Positions 30,314 to 39,334 of a stretch of DNA of 64,000 nucleotides are shown here, piece by piece (the first letter of the stretch is position 1; the number at the start of each line of letters is the position of its first letter). The translations under genes were made by a program, and so were the position numbers. The stretch lies in the NCBI RefSeq assembly GCF_014873145.1, contig NZ_JADBEK010000001.1, positions 6,448,001 to 6,512,000 on the forward strand, in the 5' to 3' direction. Source of the stretch: Nonomuraea angiospora. Lineage in GTDB: Bacteria; Actinomycetota; Actinomycetes; Streptosporangiales; Streptosporangiaceae. The notes below the pieces were generated by a model. It had not been told where the DNA came from. It did not search any database and was given only the letters and a program-made list of their open reading frames with translations.

Positions 30314-31702
30314 ATGAGCGAGTTCAGAATCGAACATGACTCGATGGGCGAGGTACGCGTGCCGTCAGGCGCCAGGTGGCGCGCTCAGACCCAGCGGGCA
30401 GTGGAGAACTTCCCGGTTTCGGGACGCCCTCTCGAGCCGTCCCACATAGCCGCGCTCGGCCTGATCAAGGCGGTGGCCGCCGAGGTGAACGGCGAGCTGG
30501 GCGTGATCGACAAGGACCTGGCGGAGGCCGTCGCCCAGGCGGCGGCCGACGTCGCCGACAACGAGCACGACGCCCACTTCCCGATCGACGTCTTCCAGAC
30601 CGGCTCCGGCACCTCGTCCAACATGAACGCCAACGAGGTGATCGCGACGCTGGCCGAGGAGCGCCTCGGCCGTCCCGTGCACCCCAACGACCACGTGAAC
30701 GCCTCCCAGTCGTCCAACGACGTCTTCCCCACCTCGATTCATGTGGCGGCGGCGACGGAGGTGACCTTCCACCTGCTGCCCTCGCTCAGGCACCTGGCGG
30801 CGGTGCTGCGGGAGAAGGCGATCGAGTTCGACGGGGTGGTGAAGTCGGGGCGCACCCATCTGATGGACGCGACCCCGGTGACGCTCGGGCAGGAGTTCGG
30901 CGGGTACGCCACCCAGGTCGAGAACGGCGCCCTGCGCGTCGCTTCCGCCCTGGAGCGCGTGCTGGAGCTGCCTCTGGGCGGCACGGCCGTGGGCACCGGC
31001 ATCAACACCCCGCCGGGCTTCGCCCAGGCGGCCATCGCCAAGCTGGCCGAGGCCACCGGCATCCCGTTCGTCGAGACCAGCGACCACTTCGAGGCCCAGG
31101 GCGCGCAGGACTCGATCGTCGAGCTGTCCGGCCAGCTCAAGGTGGTGGCCGTCTCGCTCACCAAGATCGCCAACGACCTCCGCTGGATGGGCTCGGGCCC
31201 GCGCGCCGGGCTGGCCGAGATCAACCTGCCCGACCTGCAGCCCGGCTCGTCCATCATGCCCGGCAAGGTCAACCCGGTGATCCCCGAGGCCACGGCCATG
31301 GTCGCGGCCCAGGTCATCGGCAACGACACGGCGATCACGTTCGCCGGGGCGTCCGGCTCCTTCGAGCTGAACGTGCAGCTGCCGATCATCGCGCGCAACA
31401 TCCTGGAGTCGATCAGGCTGCTGGCGAACGTGTCGCGGCTGCTCGCCGACCGCTGCGTCTCCGGCATCACCGCGAACGTCGAGCGCCTGCGCGAGTACGC
31501 CGAGTCGTCCCCGTCGATCGTCACCCCGCTCAACAGGTACGTCGGCTACGAGGAGGCCGCGAAGATCGCCAAGCAGGCCCTGGCCGAGCGCAAGACCATC
31601 CGGGAGGTGGTCATCGAGCGCGGCCACGTGGCCGACGGCACCCTCACTGAGGAGCAGCTCGACGCCGCGCTCGATGTGTTGTCGATGACCCGGCCTCAGT
31701 GA
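30314..31702 (+). CDS. fumC: class II fumarate hydratase
   Basis: 462 residues. Hallmarks are [40 protein letters not shown] and the signature [10 protein letters not shown] near residue 311. Iron-independent, oxygen-stable enzyme that interconverts fumarate and malate. The class I enzyme upstream gives a second route, so this genome has both kinds. CAGACT lies seven bases before ATG at 30314, a probable leaderless start. The 3' end overlaps the convergent trpD end by 7 bp. Confidence 0.97.
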   Translation: MSEFRIEHDSMGEVRVPSGARWRAQTQRAVENFPVSGRPLEPSHIAALGLIKAVAAEVNGELGVIDKDLAEAVAQAAADVADNEHDAHFPIDVFQTGSGTSSNMNANEVIATLAEERLGRPVHPNDHVNASQSSNDVFPTSIHVAAATEVTFHLLPSLRHLAAVLREKAIEFDGVVKSGRTHLMDATPVTLGQEFGGYATQVENGALRVASALERVLELPLGGTAVGTGINTPPGFAQAAIAKLAEATGIPFVETSDHFEAQGAQDSIVELSGQLKVVAVSLTKIANDLRWMGSGPRAGLAEINLPDLQPGSSIMPGKVNPVIPEATAMVAAQVIGNDTAITFAGASGSFELNVQLPIIARNILESIRLLANVSRLLADRCVSGITANVERLREYAESSPSIVTPLNRYVGYEEAAKIAKQALAERKTIREVVIERGHVADGTLTEEQLDAALDVLSMTRPQ

Positions 31703-32748
31703 CCCGCCGCCGCCTGGGCCTGCGTGGCGTGCGCCCACAGAGTGAGCAGGGACAGCGCGGCGCCGGAGTCGACCGCCTCCGCGGCCCGCTTGTAGGCCAT
31801 GGTCAGGGCGGGCGTGAGGTCTGGTGCGGGCGGCGTGCCCTCGGCGGCCACCACGGCGGCGGCCGCGTTGAGCAGGACGACGTCCCGCACCGGGCCCCGC
31901 TCGCCCGCGAGCACGGCCCGCGCCACGGCCGCGTTGTGCCGGGCGTCGCCGCCGCGCAGGTCGTCCTGGCGCGCCCGCGGGATCGACAGGTCGGCCGGGT
32001 CGAAGGCGGTGGGAGTGACCGTGCCCCGGCGTACGACCCAGATCGTGGAGGGGCCCGTGGTGGTGAGCTCGTCGAGCCCGTCGTCGCCCCTGAAGACCAG
32101 CGAGGAGCAGCCGCGCTGGGCCAGCACGCCCGCGATGACCGGCGCCATCCCCTGGTGGAAGACGCCGACCGCCTGGGCCGCCGGCAGGGCCGGATTGGTG
32201 AGCGGGCCCAGGAAGTTGAAGACCGTGGGCACGCCCAGCTCGCGGCGTGGCCCGGCGGTGCGTCTCAGCCCGGAGTTGAACGCGGGCGCGAAGCAGAACG
32301 TGATGCCGACCTCGTCCGCGACCCTGACCACCGCGGCCGGGGGCAGGTCGATGACCACGCCCAGCTCCTCCAGCACGTCCGCCGCGCCCGCCAGCGAGGA
32401 GGCGGCCCGGCCGCCGTGCTTGACGACCTTGACGCCCGCGGCGGCGGCGACGATGGCGGCCATGGTGGAGATGTTCACGGTGTGGGCGCGGTCGCCGCCG
32501 GTGCCGACCAGGTCCACGGGGTCGCCGGAGACCCTGATGGCGGCGGATTTCAGGAGCATGCCGTCGGCCAGCCCGGACACCTCGGCCACGCTCTCGCCCT
32601 TGGCCCGCAGCGCGACCGCGAACGCGGCGATCTGGGCGTCCGTGGCCGTGTCGCCGATGATCTGCTCCATGGCCCACTTGGCCTGGAGCGAGGTGAGGGA
32701 CCTGCCGTCGAGCAGCGTGGTGAGCAGTGCTGGCCAGGTGGTGGTCAT
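31696..32748 (-). CDS. trpD: anthranilate phosphoribosyltransferase
   Basis: 350 residues. Transfers the phosphoribosyl group from PRPP to anthranilate, the second committed step of tryptophan synthesis. PRPP-binding GTGGD ([18 protein letters not shown]), [19 protein letters not shown] and the metal-binding DGLDE are present. The frame is open upstream, but ATG at 32748 starts the family N-terminus and follows AAAGGGG. No other trp biosynthetic gene is next to it; it is preceded by its own leader peptide and attenuator. Its stop overlaps the stop of fumC. Confidence 0.96.
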   Translation of the reverse strand: MTTTWPALLTTLLDGRSLTSLQAKWAMEQIIGDTATDAQIAAFAVALRAKGESVAEVSGLADGMLLKSAAIRVSGDPVDLVGTGGDRAHTVNISTMAAIVAAAAGVKVVKHGGRAASSLAGAADVLEELGVVIDLPPAAVVRVADEVGITFCFAPAFNSGLRRTAGPRRELGVPTVFNFLGPLTNPALPAAQAVGVFHQGMAPVIAGVLAQRGCSSLVFRGDDGLDELTTTGPSTIWVVRRGTVTPTAFDPADLSIPRARQDDLRGGDARHNAAVARAVLAGERGPVRDVVLLNAAAAVVAAEGTPPAPDLTPALTMAYKRAAEAVDSGAALSLLTLWAHATQAQAAAGH

Positions 32749-32800
32749 GGTGAGCGCCCCTTTCGTCAGTGCTCGACGGGGGCGCGTACGACATGCGAGC

Positions 32801-32857
32801 GGCCGCCTCGTCGAGGCGGCCGGTGCGTATGCGCTGGGAGGTCCGCCTAGGAGGCGG
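32801..32857 (-). promoter_or_regulatory. trp attenuator (alternative hairpins)
   Basis: On the transcript, hairpin 1:2 is CCGCCT-CCT-AGGCGG (32857-32843), covering the codons after Trp-Trp and the leader stop. A 9-bp hairpin 3:4, GGCCGCCTC-GAC-GAGGCGGCC (32821-32801), follows. Segment 2 (AGGCGG) can pair equally with CCGCCT of segment 3, giving the 2:3 antiterminator. A ribosome stalled at the Trp codons would cover segment 1 and free segment 2. There is no U-run after 3:4. Confidence 0.75.
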
Positions 32858-32885
32858 GCCACCACTGGGACGAATACGCGGTCAT
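32847..32885 (-). CDS. trpL: trp leader peptide with tandem Trp codons
   Basis: A 12-codon frame, MTAYSSQWWPAS then TAG, lies 98 bp upstream of trpD. Two adjacent TGG codons in a 12-residue peptide before a tryptophan gene are the mark of a ribosome-mediated attenuation leader. TATCTT (32897-32892) ends six bases before the ATG, so the leader is probably translated from the first base of the mRNA. Confidence 0.85.
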   Translation of the reverse strand: MTAYSSQWWPAS

Positions 32886-32984
32886 GCGTTCAAGATAGCA
32901 GACCTCGTGATCCACATAGGGCGGCACCGATCTATGTCGTCGGCACCCATGCGTCGGGGAGCGGCGACCGCCTAGGGTTCGGAT

Positions 32985-33737
32985 ATGGCGAAGGAGCTGA
33001 CGGGGCGGACCGCGCTTGTGACGGGGGCTGGGGGCGGCATCGGGGCGGCCTGCGCCCGCCGCCTGGCCGCCGAGGGGGCGAAAGTACTGGTCGTCGACCT
33101 GCGGGCCGAGCCCGCCGAGAAGGTCGCCGCCGAGATCGGCGGGGTGGCGGTGGTGGCCGATCTGAGCGATCCCGGGTTCGTGGCGGCGCTGCCTGACGAG
33201 CCGGTCGACATCGTGGTGAACAACGCCGGGTTCCAGCACGTCTCGCCGATCGAGGACTTCCCGCCCGAGGTGTTCTCGACGATGCTGCGGGTGATGGTCG
33301 AGGCGCCGTTCCTGATCGCGCGGCAGGTGCTGCCCGGCATGTACGCCAGGGGCTGGGGCCGGTTCGTGAACATCTCGTCCGTCCACGGGCTGCGGGCCTC
33401 GCCGTTCAAGTCGGCGTACACGACGGCCAAGCACGGGCTGGAGGGCTTCTCCAAGGTCGTCGCGCTCGAAGGGGCGCCGCACGGGGTCACCTCCACCTGC
33501 GTCTGCCCCGCCTACGTACGGACGGGGCTGGTGGAGGCGCAGATCGCCGACCAGGCTAAAGTGCACGGCATCGAGCCGGACGAGGTCGTCGGGAGCATCA
33601 TGCTGCAGCCCGCCGCGATCAAGCGGCTGATCGAGCCGGAGGAGGTGGCCGAGCTGGTCGCCTACCTCTGCGGCCCGGCCGGGTCGTTCATCACCGGCGT
33701 CTCCCTCCCGATGGACGGCGGCTGGACGGCGCACTAG
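32985..33737 (+). CDS. 3-hydroxybutyrate dehydrogenase-like SDR
   Basis: 250 residues, a classical SDR: TGAGGGIG (residues 14-21), NNAGFQHVSPIEDF, NISSVHG with catalytic Ser, YTTAKHG with Tyr/Lys, and GGWTAH C-terminus. NNAGFQHV, HGLRASPFKSAY and CPAYVRTGLVEAQI are typical of D-3-hydroxybutyrate dehydrogenase, which oxidises 3-hydroxybutyrate to acetoacetate with NAD. TAGGGT (32973-32978) is six bases before ATG at 32985. Downstream genes (GAF/PucR regulator, MHS permease, hydrolases) fit a pathway for import and breakdown of hydroxyalkanoates. Confidence 0.85.
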   Translation: MAKELTGRTALVTGAGGGIGAACARRLAAEGAKVLVVDLRAEPAEKVAAEIGGVAVVADLSDPGFVAALPDEPVDIVVNNAGFQHVSPIEDFPPEVFSTMLRVMVEAPFLIARQVLPGMYARGWGRFVNISSVHGLRASPFKSAYTTAKHGLEGFSKVVALEGAPHGVTSTCVCPAYVRTGLVEAQIADQAKVHGIEPDEVVGSIMLQPAAIKRLIEPEEVAELVAYLCGPAGSFITGVSLPMDGGWTAH

Positions 33738-33738
33738 T

Positions 33739-33896
33739 GAGGGAGCGCCGTTGCCTGGACTGAGGAGCGTCGGGAGCGCAGCGACCAGAGCGACGAGGGA
33801 AGGCAACGGCTCGGAGCGACCGAACCCGCCTCCACGGAGTGGAGGCCATAAGCAGGCTCCCCGGCGACCGAGCCCGCCGAACGGAGTGAGGCAATG
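33739..33896 (+). repeat. dispersed GC-rich repeat, copy A
   Basis: Fills the gap between the dehydrogenase and the PucR regulator. Shares with copy B (39161-39265, opposite strand) the strings GAGGGAGCGCCGT, GCGACCAGAGCG, GCGACCGAGCCCGCC and ACGGAGTGAGGC in the same order. It holds an inverted repeat GCCGTTGCCT/AGGCAACGGC and an internal duplication of the last third. Its final bases supply the ATG of the downstream regulator gene. Confidence 0.8.
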
Positions 33897-35753
33897 AGCA
33901 CGCAGTTCCTTGAGTTGCTGGCCAGAGAGGCGTCGGCGGTCGAGTTCGAGGGGCCGATCATCGAGGCCAGGGCGCGGGGCGCCGACCCGGCCACGATCGA
34001 GGAGCTGGAGCAGGCCAAGGTCGAGGCGCTCAAGGTGCGTGACCTGCTCAAGCGGCGCGCCAGGCGCGAGGCCGAGCTGTCGGCCCTCTACGACACGGCC
34101 GGCGACCTGGCCGCGCTGCGCGACCTCGACGCCGTGCTGGAGGCCATCGTGCACCGGGCCAGGCAGCTGCTGGCCACCGACGTCGCCTACATGACGCTGC
34201 ACGACCCCGAGCAGGGCGACACGTACATGCGGGTGACCGACGGGTCGATCTCGGCCAAGTTCAGGGCGTTGCGGCTGGCCATGGGGGCGGGGCTGGGCGG
34301 GCTGGTCGCGCAGACGGCCACCCCGTACTCGACGGCCGACTACTTCGCCGACGCCAGGTTCCGGCACAAGCACCACATCGACGAGGCCGTCAAGGAGGAG
34401 GGCCTGGTCGCGATCCTGGGCGTGCCGCTGCGGCTGGGGCAGCGGGTGATCGGCGTGCTGATGGCGGCCAACCGCAGCGCGCGGCCGTTCCACCAGGAGG
34501 AGGTGTCGCTGCTGGCGAGCCTGGCCGCGCACGCCGCCGTCGCGATCGACAACGCCAGGCTGCTGCAGGAGACCAGGAACGCGCTGGAGGAGCTCTCCCA
34601 GGCCCACAGGACCGCCAGGGCGCACGGGGAGGCCGTGGAGCGGGCCGCGCTGGCTCACGACAGGATGACCTCGCTGGTGCTGCGCGGCGGCGGGATCGAG
34701 GACGTGGCGGCCGTGGTGACCGACGTGCTCGGCGGCTCGCTGGCCGTGCTCGACGATCTCGGGCGGCCGCTCACGGGTGACGTGGGGGAGCTCGACGCCG
34801 GGGTGTTCGAGTCGGCGCAGGTGTCCAGAGCGCTGGGGCGTACCGTGCGGCGGGGTGACCTGCTGATCGCGTCGGTGGACGTCGGCGGGGAGCCGCTGGC
34901 CACGCTGATCCTGCGCAGCGACGACGCCGACGAGCGCATCCTGGAGCGGGCGGCGCTGGTGTGCGCGCTGCTGCTGCTGTTCCGCCGGAGCGTGGCCGAG
35001 GCCGAGGGCCGGGTCAGGGGCGAGCTGCTCGACGACCTGATCTCCCGGCCCGGCTCCCCCGGCCTGGCCGACCGGGCCCGGCGGCTGGGCGTCGATCTCT
35101 CGGCGCCGCACGTCGTGGTCGTGGTGCGGCACGAGGGCCAGCGGGAACGGGCCGCGTTCTGGGCCTCGTCGCAGGCCACGCTGCGGCACGGGCTCGCGGC
35201 CGGCCGGGCGGGCGAGGTGGTGCTGCTGCTGCCGGGGGCCAACGCGGGCGGCATCGCGCAGCGCGTCGCCGCCGAGCTGAGCGCGTCGCTGCAGGTGCCC
35301 GCCACGGCGGGCGCGTCGAAGGTCTGTCTCCCGGGCGCGCCAGGGGCGGGCGACGTGGCGGCGGCCTACCAGGAGGCGCGCAGGTGCGCCGAGGCGCTGA
35401 TCGCGCTCGGACGGGCGGGCGACGGCGCGAGCGCGGCCGAGCTGGGCTTCGTCGGGCTGCTCGTGGGTGACGGCCGTGACGTGCGCGGCTTCGTCGGACG
35501 GGTGCTCGGCGCCGTGATCGACTACGACGCCCGCAGGGGCACCGCGCTGGCCGACACGCTGGCCGCCTACTTCGGCTCGGGCGGCTCGCCCTCCCGTACG
35601 GCCGAGGCCATGCACATCCACGTCAACACCGTCACGCAGCGGCTCGACCGGATCGGCAAGCTGCTCGGCGACGGCTGGCTGGAGCCGGAACGCGCGCTCG
35701 AGATCCAGCTCGCGCTCCGCCTGCACCGGCTCGGCCACACATCCACCCCATAG
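33894..35753 (+). CDS. GAF-domain regulator with PucR/CdaR-type helix-turn-helix
   Basis: 619 residues. A short coiled coil (about residues 35-65) precedes a GAF domain (about 70-225, with VAYMTLHDPEQGDTYMRVTD and AILGVPLRLGQRVIGVLMAA). A second sensor-like region and GGDEF-like PucR segment follow, then a C-terminal PucR HTH (TLAAYFGSGGSPSRTAEAMH, then IHVNTVTQRLDRIGKLLG). Proteins of this layout activate catabolic operons in response to small molecules; here the 3-hydroxybutyrate-type cluster around it is the probable target. The ATG lies in the last bases of a dispersed repeat. Confidence 0.87.
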   Translation: MSTQFLELLAREASAVEFEGPIIEARARGADPATIEELEQAKVEALKVRDLLKRRARREAELSALYDTAGDLAALRDLDAVLEAIVHRARQLLATDVAYMTLHDPEQGDTYMRVTDGSISAKFRALRLAMGAGLGGLVAQTATPYSTADYFADARFRHKHHIDEAVKEEGLVAILGVPLRLGQRVIGVLMAANRSARPFHQEEVSLLASLAAHAAVAIDNARLLQETRNALEELSQAHRTARAHGEAVERAALAHDRMTSLVLRGGGIEDVAAVVTDVLGGSLAVLDDLGRPLTGDVGELDAGVFESAQVSRALGRTVRRGDLLIASVDVGGEPLATLILRSDDADERILERAALVCALLLLFRRSVAEAEGRVRGELLDDLISRPGSPGLADRARRLGVDLSAPHVVVVVRHEGQRERAAFWASSQATLRHGLAAGRAGEVVLLLPGANAGGIAQRVAAELSASLQVPATAGASKVCLPGAPGAGDVAAAYQEARRCAEALIALGRAGDGASAAELGFVGLLVGDGRDVRGFVGRVLGAVIDYDARRGTALADTLAAYFGSGGSPSRTAEAMHIHVNTVTQRLDRIGKLLGDGWLEPERALEIQLALRLHRLGHTSTP

Positions 35754-35808
35754 ACTGTGGGCTCCGGCCCCATATAAGTGACGCCGGTCACTCCTTACCG
35801 TGACCGGC

Positions 35809-37083
35809 ATGGCCACTTCCATCAAGAAGATCGTCGCCGCGAGCCTGATCGGCACCACCATCGAGTGGTACGACTTCTTCCTGTACGGCTCGGCAGCCGC
35901 CCTCGTGTTCAACAAGCTCTTCTTCCCCGAGTCCGACCCGCTCACCGGCACGCTGCTGGCGTTCCTCACCTACGCCGTCGGATTCGTCGCCCGTCCGCTC
36001 GGCGGCCTGGTCTTCGGCCACTTCGGCGACCGGATCGGCCGTAAGACGCTGCTGGTCGTCAGCCTGCTGACGATGGGCGCGGCCACGTTCCTGATCGGCT
36101 GCCTGCCGACGTACGAGACCCTGGGCCCGTCGGCGGCGCTGCTGCTGACCGCGCTCCGGCTCGTGCAGGGCTTCGCGCTCGGCGGCGAGTGGGGCGGCGC
36201 GGTGCTGATCGTCTCCGAGCACGGCGACACGGCCCGCCGCGGCTTCTGGGCCTCCTGGCCGCAGGCCGGCGCCCCCGGCGGCAACCTGCTGGCCACCGGC
36301 GTGCTGGCGGCGCTGGCCGCCTGGCAGTCGGACGAGGCGTTCCTGGCGTGGGGCTGGCGGGTGCCGTTCCTGCTGTCGGGCGTGCTGGTGCTGATCGGCC
36401 TGTGGATCCGCCTGACGATCACCGAGTCGCCGGTGTTCCAGGAGGCCCCGCCGGAGAAGGCGCCGCCCATCGTGGGCGTGCTGCGGCACCACTGGAAGGA
36501 CGTGCTCACCGCGATCGGCGCGCGCCTGGCGGAGAACATCTCCTTCTACCTGCTGACCGTCTTCGTCATCACGTACGCCAAGTCAGTCAAGATCGACAAC
36601 TCGACCGTGCTGAACGCGGTGCTGATCGCCTCGGCCATCCACTTCATCACGATCCCGATGTGGGGCGCGCTGTCGGACCGGATCGGCCGCCGCCCGATCT
36701 ACCTGGCGGGCGCCGCCGGCATCGGGGTGTGGATCTTCGCGTTCTTCCCGCTCGTGGACACCGGCAACTTCCTGGTGATCACCCTCGCCATCACCGTCGG
36801 CCTGCTCTTCCACGGCATGATGTACGGCCCGCAGGCGGCCTTCTTCTCCGAGCTCTTCGGCACGAGGATGCGCTACACCGGCGTCTCCATCGGCGCGCAG
36901 CTGTCGGCGATCGTGGCCGGCGCGCTGGCCCCGATCATCGCGGTCGCGCTCCTGAAGAGCTACTCGAGCAGCCTGCCCATCTCCGTCTACCTTGGTCTGG
37001 CGGCGCTGCTCACCCTGGGCGCGGTCTACGCCGCGCGCGAGACCCAGGGCAGCGACCTGGCTGAGAGGATCCACGCGCGATGA
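35809..37083 (+). CDS. MFS permease of the metabolite:H+ symporter type
   Basis: 424 residues with twelve membrane helices. The N-terminus SLIGTTIEWYDFFLYGSAAA and the loop GHFGDRIGRKTLL are characteristic of the MHS group (ShiA, ProP, KgtP), which import organic acids or osmolytes with protons. In this cluster 3-hydroxybutyrate or a related acid is a likely substrate (inference). TACCGT (35796-35801) is seven bases before ATG at 35809. The stop overlaps the start of the next hydrolase gene (ATGA), showing translational coupling. Confidence 0.9.
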   Translation: MATSIKKIVAASLIGTTIEWYDFFLYGSAAALVFNKLFFPESDPLTGTLLAFLTYAVGFVARPLGGLVFGHFGDRIGRKTLLVVSLLTMGAATFLIGCLPTYETLGPSAALLLTALRLVQGFALGGEWGGAVLIVSEHGDTARRGFWASWPQAGAPGGNLLATGVLAALAAWQSDEAFLAWGWRVPFLLSGVLVLIGLWIRLTITESPVFQEAPPEKAPPIVGVLRHHWKDVLTAIGARLAENISFYLLTVFVITYAKSVKIDNSTVLNAVLIASAIHFITIPMWGALSDRIGRRPIYLAGAAGIGVWIFAFFPLVDTGNFLVITLAITVGLLFHGMMYGPQAAFFSELFGTRMRYTGVSIGAQLSAIVAGALAPIIAVALLKSYSSSLPISVYLGLAALLTLGAVYAARETQGSDLAERIHAR

Positions 37084-38081
37084 AGGTCACCACCCCCAGA
37101 CTCACCCAGAACGTCCTGACCGTCGAGGGCAGGGACACCGGCGAGCCGGTGCTGTTCGTCCACGGAAACGTCTCCTCGGCCGCCTTCTGGCGCGACAGCA
37201 TGGCGGCGCTGCCCGGCCGCTACCGCCCGCTCGCGGTCGACCTGCGCGGGTTCGGCGAGAGCGACCCCGCGCCCGTGGACGCCACGAGGGGCCTGCGCGA
37301 CTGGTCCGACGACCTGATCGAGCTGGTCGAGGCGCTGGGCCTGGACGGGGTGCACCTGGTCGGCTGGAGCCTGGGCGGCGGCATCGTGCTGCAGGTCCTG
37401 CGCGACCGGCCGGCCGCCGTCCGGAGCGTCACCCTGGTCAACCCCATCTCCCCGTACGGCTTCGGCGGCACGGAGGGCCCGGACGGCCGCCTCACGCACC
37501 CCGACGGCACGGGAGCGGGCGCCGGCGCCGCCAACCCCGACTTCGTGGCCCGGCTCAAGGCGGGCGACATGTCGGACGAATCCCCCACGTCGCCGCGCAA
37601 CGTCTTCCGCTCCTCGTACGTCAAGCACCCCGGGATCGCCGACGAGGACTTCTACGTACGCTCGATGCTCACCACCCGCGTGGGCGAGGCCAACTACCCG
37701 GGCGACGCCGTCACCTCGGCGCAGTGGCCCGGGGTGGCCCCCGGCAAGCACGGCATCCTCAACGCCATCGCGCCCACCTGCTTCCGCCTGGACGACCTCC
37801 ACGAGATCGACCCCAAGCCGCCCATCCTGTGGATCAGGGGCGCCGACGACGTGATCGTCTCCGACACGTCGCTCTTCGACCTGGCCCACCTGGGCGCGCT
37901 CGGCGTCGTGCCCGGCTCCCCCGGCACCCCGGCCCAGCCCATGGTCACCCAGACCAGGGCCGTGCTGGAGCGCTACGGCCCCTACCGCGAGGCCGTCATC
38001 GACGACTGCGGCCACAGCCCGCACCTGGAGCACCCCGAGGAGTTCCGCCGCCTGCTGACCGCTCACCTCGGGGAGGCGTGA
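37080..38081 (+). CDS. alpha/beta hydrolase
   Basis: 333 residues, cytoplasmic. Oxyanion region LFVHGNVSSAAFW, nucleophile elbow GWSLGGG, acid probably in IRGADDVIVSD, and histidine in DDCGHSPHLEHPEEF. It overlaps the permease gene by four bases and the next esterase gene by one, so all three are one operon. It may cleave an imported ester or oligomer; the precise substrate cannot be read from sequence. Confidence 0.88.
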   Translation: MKVTTPRLTQNVLTVEGRDTGEPVLFVHGNVSSAAFWRDSMAALPGRYRPLAVDLRGFGESDPAPVDATRGLRDWSDDLIELVEALGLDGVHLVGWSLGGGIVLQVLRDRPAAVRSVTLVNPISPYGFGGTEGPDGRLTHPDGTGAGAGAANPDFVARLKAGDMSDESPTSPRNVFRSSYVKHPGIADEDFYVRSMLTTRVGEANYPGDAVTSAQWPGVAPGKHGILNAIAPTCFRLDDLHEIDPKPPILWIRGADDVIVSDTSLFDLAHLGALGVVPGSPGTPAQPMVTQTRAVLERYGPYREAVIDDCGHSPHLEHPEEFRRLLTAHLGEA

Positions 38082-39334
38082 TGTTCGTCGCGCTCACCTT
38101 GGTGGCGAGCCTGCTCACCCCGGTCCCGCGGCTCACGGTGCCGGGCGCGGAGCAGGCCGTGGTGGCCACGCTGGACGACCTGACCACGGCGGGCACCGCG
38201 AAGACCGGCCACACCGACCCGGCCGACTGGGCCGGGCTGCACTCGGCCGCCACGGTCAACCCGACGGGCGTGCCCGGCATCCAGATCGACGGCTACTTCC
38301 CCGACACCTCCACCACCAACGCCACCCACGGCTGGAACCACGACTCCCAGTTCGTGATCAGGCTCCCCGAGCACTGGAACGGCGGCCTGGTCGTCAGCGG
38401 CACCCCCGGCAACAGGGAGCAGTACGCCAACGACTACACGATCTCCGACTGGGTGCTGGCCAAGGGATACGCGTTCGCCGCCACCGACAAGGGCAACGTC
38501 GGCGTGAACTTCCACGAGGACGGCCGCGATCCCGGCGACGCCATCGCCGAGTGGAACCACCGGGTCACCCAGCTCACCGTGGCCGCCAAGGCCGTCGTCA
38601 GGCAGCGGTACGGCAAGAAACCACACCGCACGTTCGTGGCGGGCATCTCCAACGGCGGCTACCTGGTCAGGTGGCAGCTGGAGAACCGCGGCTGGCTCTA
38701 CGACGGCGGCGTCGACTGGGAGGGCACGCTCTGGCGGGTCAAGGGCGACAACCTGCTGAACTTCCTGCCGCCCGCGCTGAAGGCGTACCCGGACGAGGCC
38801 GGGGTGCGGGCGGCCGGGTTCGCGGCGGGCTCGGAGTTCCTGTGGCCGTTCCACCGGCAGTACTACTGGGAGCTCACCCAGCAGCTCTACCAGAAGGAGC
38901 TGGACCCGTCCTACCAGGGCGCGGCGGCGGACTACGACTACGACCGGCGCAAGCCGTACGCGGCCGTGGCGAAGATCGCGCTGACCGGCCGGATCACCAA
39001 GCCGCTGATCACGATCCACGGAACGCTCGACACGCTGCTGCCGATCTCCCGCGACTCCGACGTCTACGCCAAGATGGTCGGCCCGCACCGGCCGTTCCGC
39101 TACTACCGCGTCGAGGGCGGCAACCACCTGGACAGCCTGGTGGACGCCTACCCCCTGCCCATGGCCTCACTCCGTGAGGCGGGCTCGGTCGCCCTGGATG
39201 CCGCCGCCTTCCCCCGCTCTGGTCGCTTCGCTCCCGCCGCTCCTCCAGGCGACGGCGCTCCCTCGCAGCTGAAGCCCATGCTGCCGGTCTTCAGGAGCGC
39301 CTTCGAGGAGCTGGAGGGCTGGGTCAGTCCTTGA
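38081..39334 (+). CDS. secreted tannase/feruloyl-esterase-like hydrolase with repeat insertion
   Basis: 417 residues. A short hydrophobic N-terminus (MFVALTLVASLLTPVP) suggests export. The alpha/beta hydrolase core has FVAGISNGGYLVRW (nucleophile Ser in GISNGG), ITIHGTLDTLLPISRDSD (acid) and VEGGNHLDSL (His). This matches the tannase/3-hydroxybutyrate-oligomer-hydrolase-like group. Residues 361-395 are encoded by a 105-bp dispersed repeat inserted in frame between the conserved DAYPLP and LKPMLPVFRSAFEELEGWV. The start overlaps the upstream stop (TGATG), and the 3' end overlaps the convergent glycosyltransferase by 11 bp. Confidence 0.82.
   Translation: MFVALTLVASLLTPVPRLTVPGAEQAVVATLDDLTTAGTAKTGHTDPADWAGLHSAATVNPTGVPGIQIDGYFPDTSTTNATHGWNHDSQFVIRLPEHWNGGLVVSGTPGNREQYANDYTISDWVLAKGYAFAATDKGNVGVNFHEDGRDPGDAIAEWNHRVTQLTVAAKAVVRQRYGKKPHRTFVAGISNGGYLVRWQLENRGWLYDGGVDWEGTLWRVKGDNLLNFLPPALKAYPDEAGVRAAGFAAGSEFLWPFHRQYYWELTQQLYQKELDPSYQGAAADYDYDRRKPYAAVAKIALTGRITKPLITIHGTLDTLLPISRDSDVYAKMVGPHRPFRYYRVEGGNHLDSLVDAYPLPMASLREAGSVALDAAAFPRSGRFAPAAPPGDGAPSQLKPMLPVFRSAFEELEGWVSP
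39161..39265 (-). repeat. dispersed GC-rich repeat, copy B, inside the esterase gene
   Basis: Read on the minus strand it matches copy A (33739-33896) in four ordered blocks, including GAGGGAGCGCCGT, GCGACCAGAGCG and GCGACCGAGCCCGCC. It is exactly 105 bp, a multiple of three, and its plus strand is open, so the esterase frame is kept. Its left end is the palindrome GCCTCAC-TCC-GTGAGGC. Confidence 0.8.

Noticed and set aside
32847..35969. 1040-residue minus-strand open frame
   Set aside because: Antisense to the dehydrogenase and PucR genes, Arg/Gln/His-rich without domains; its last codons are the trp leader in the same frame by chance.
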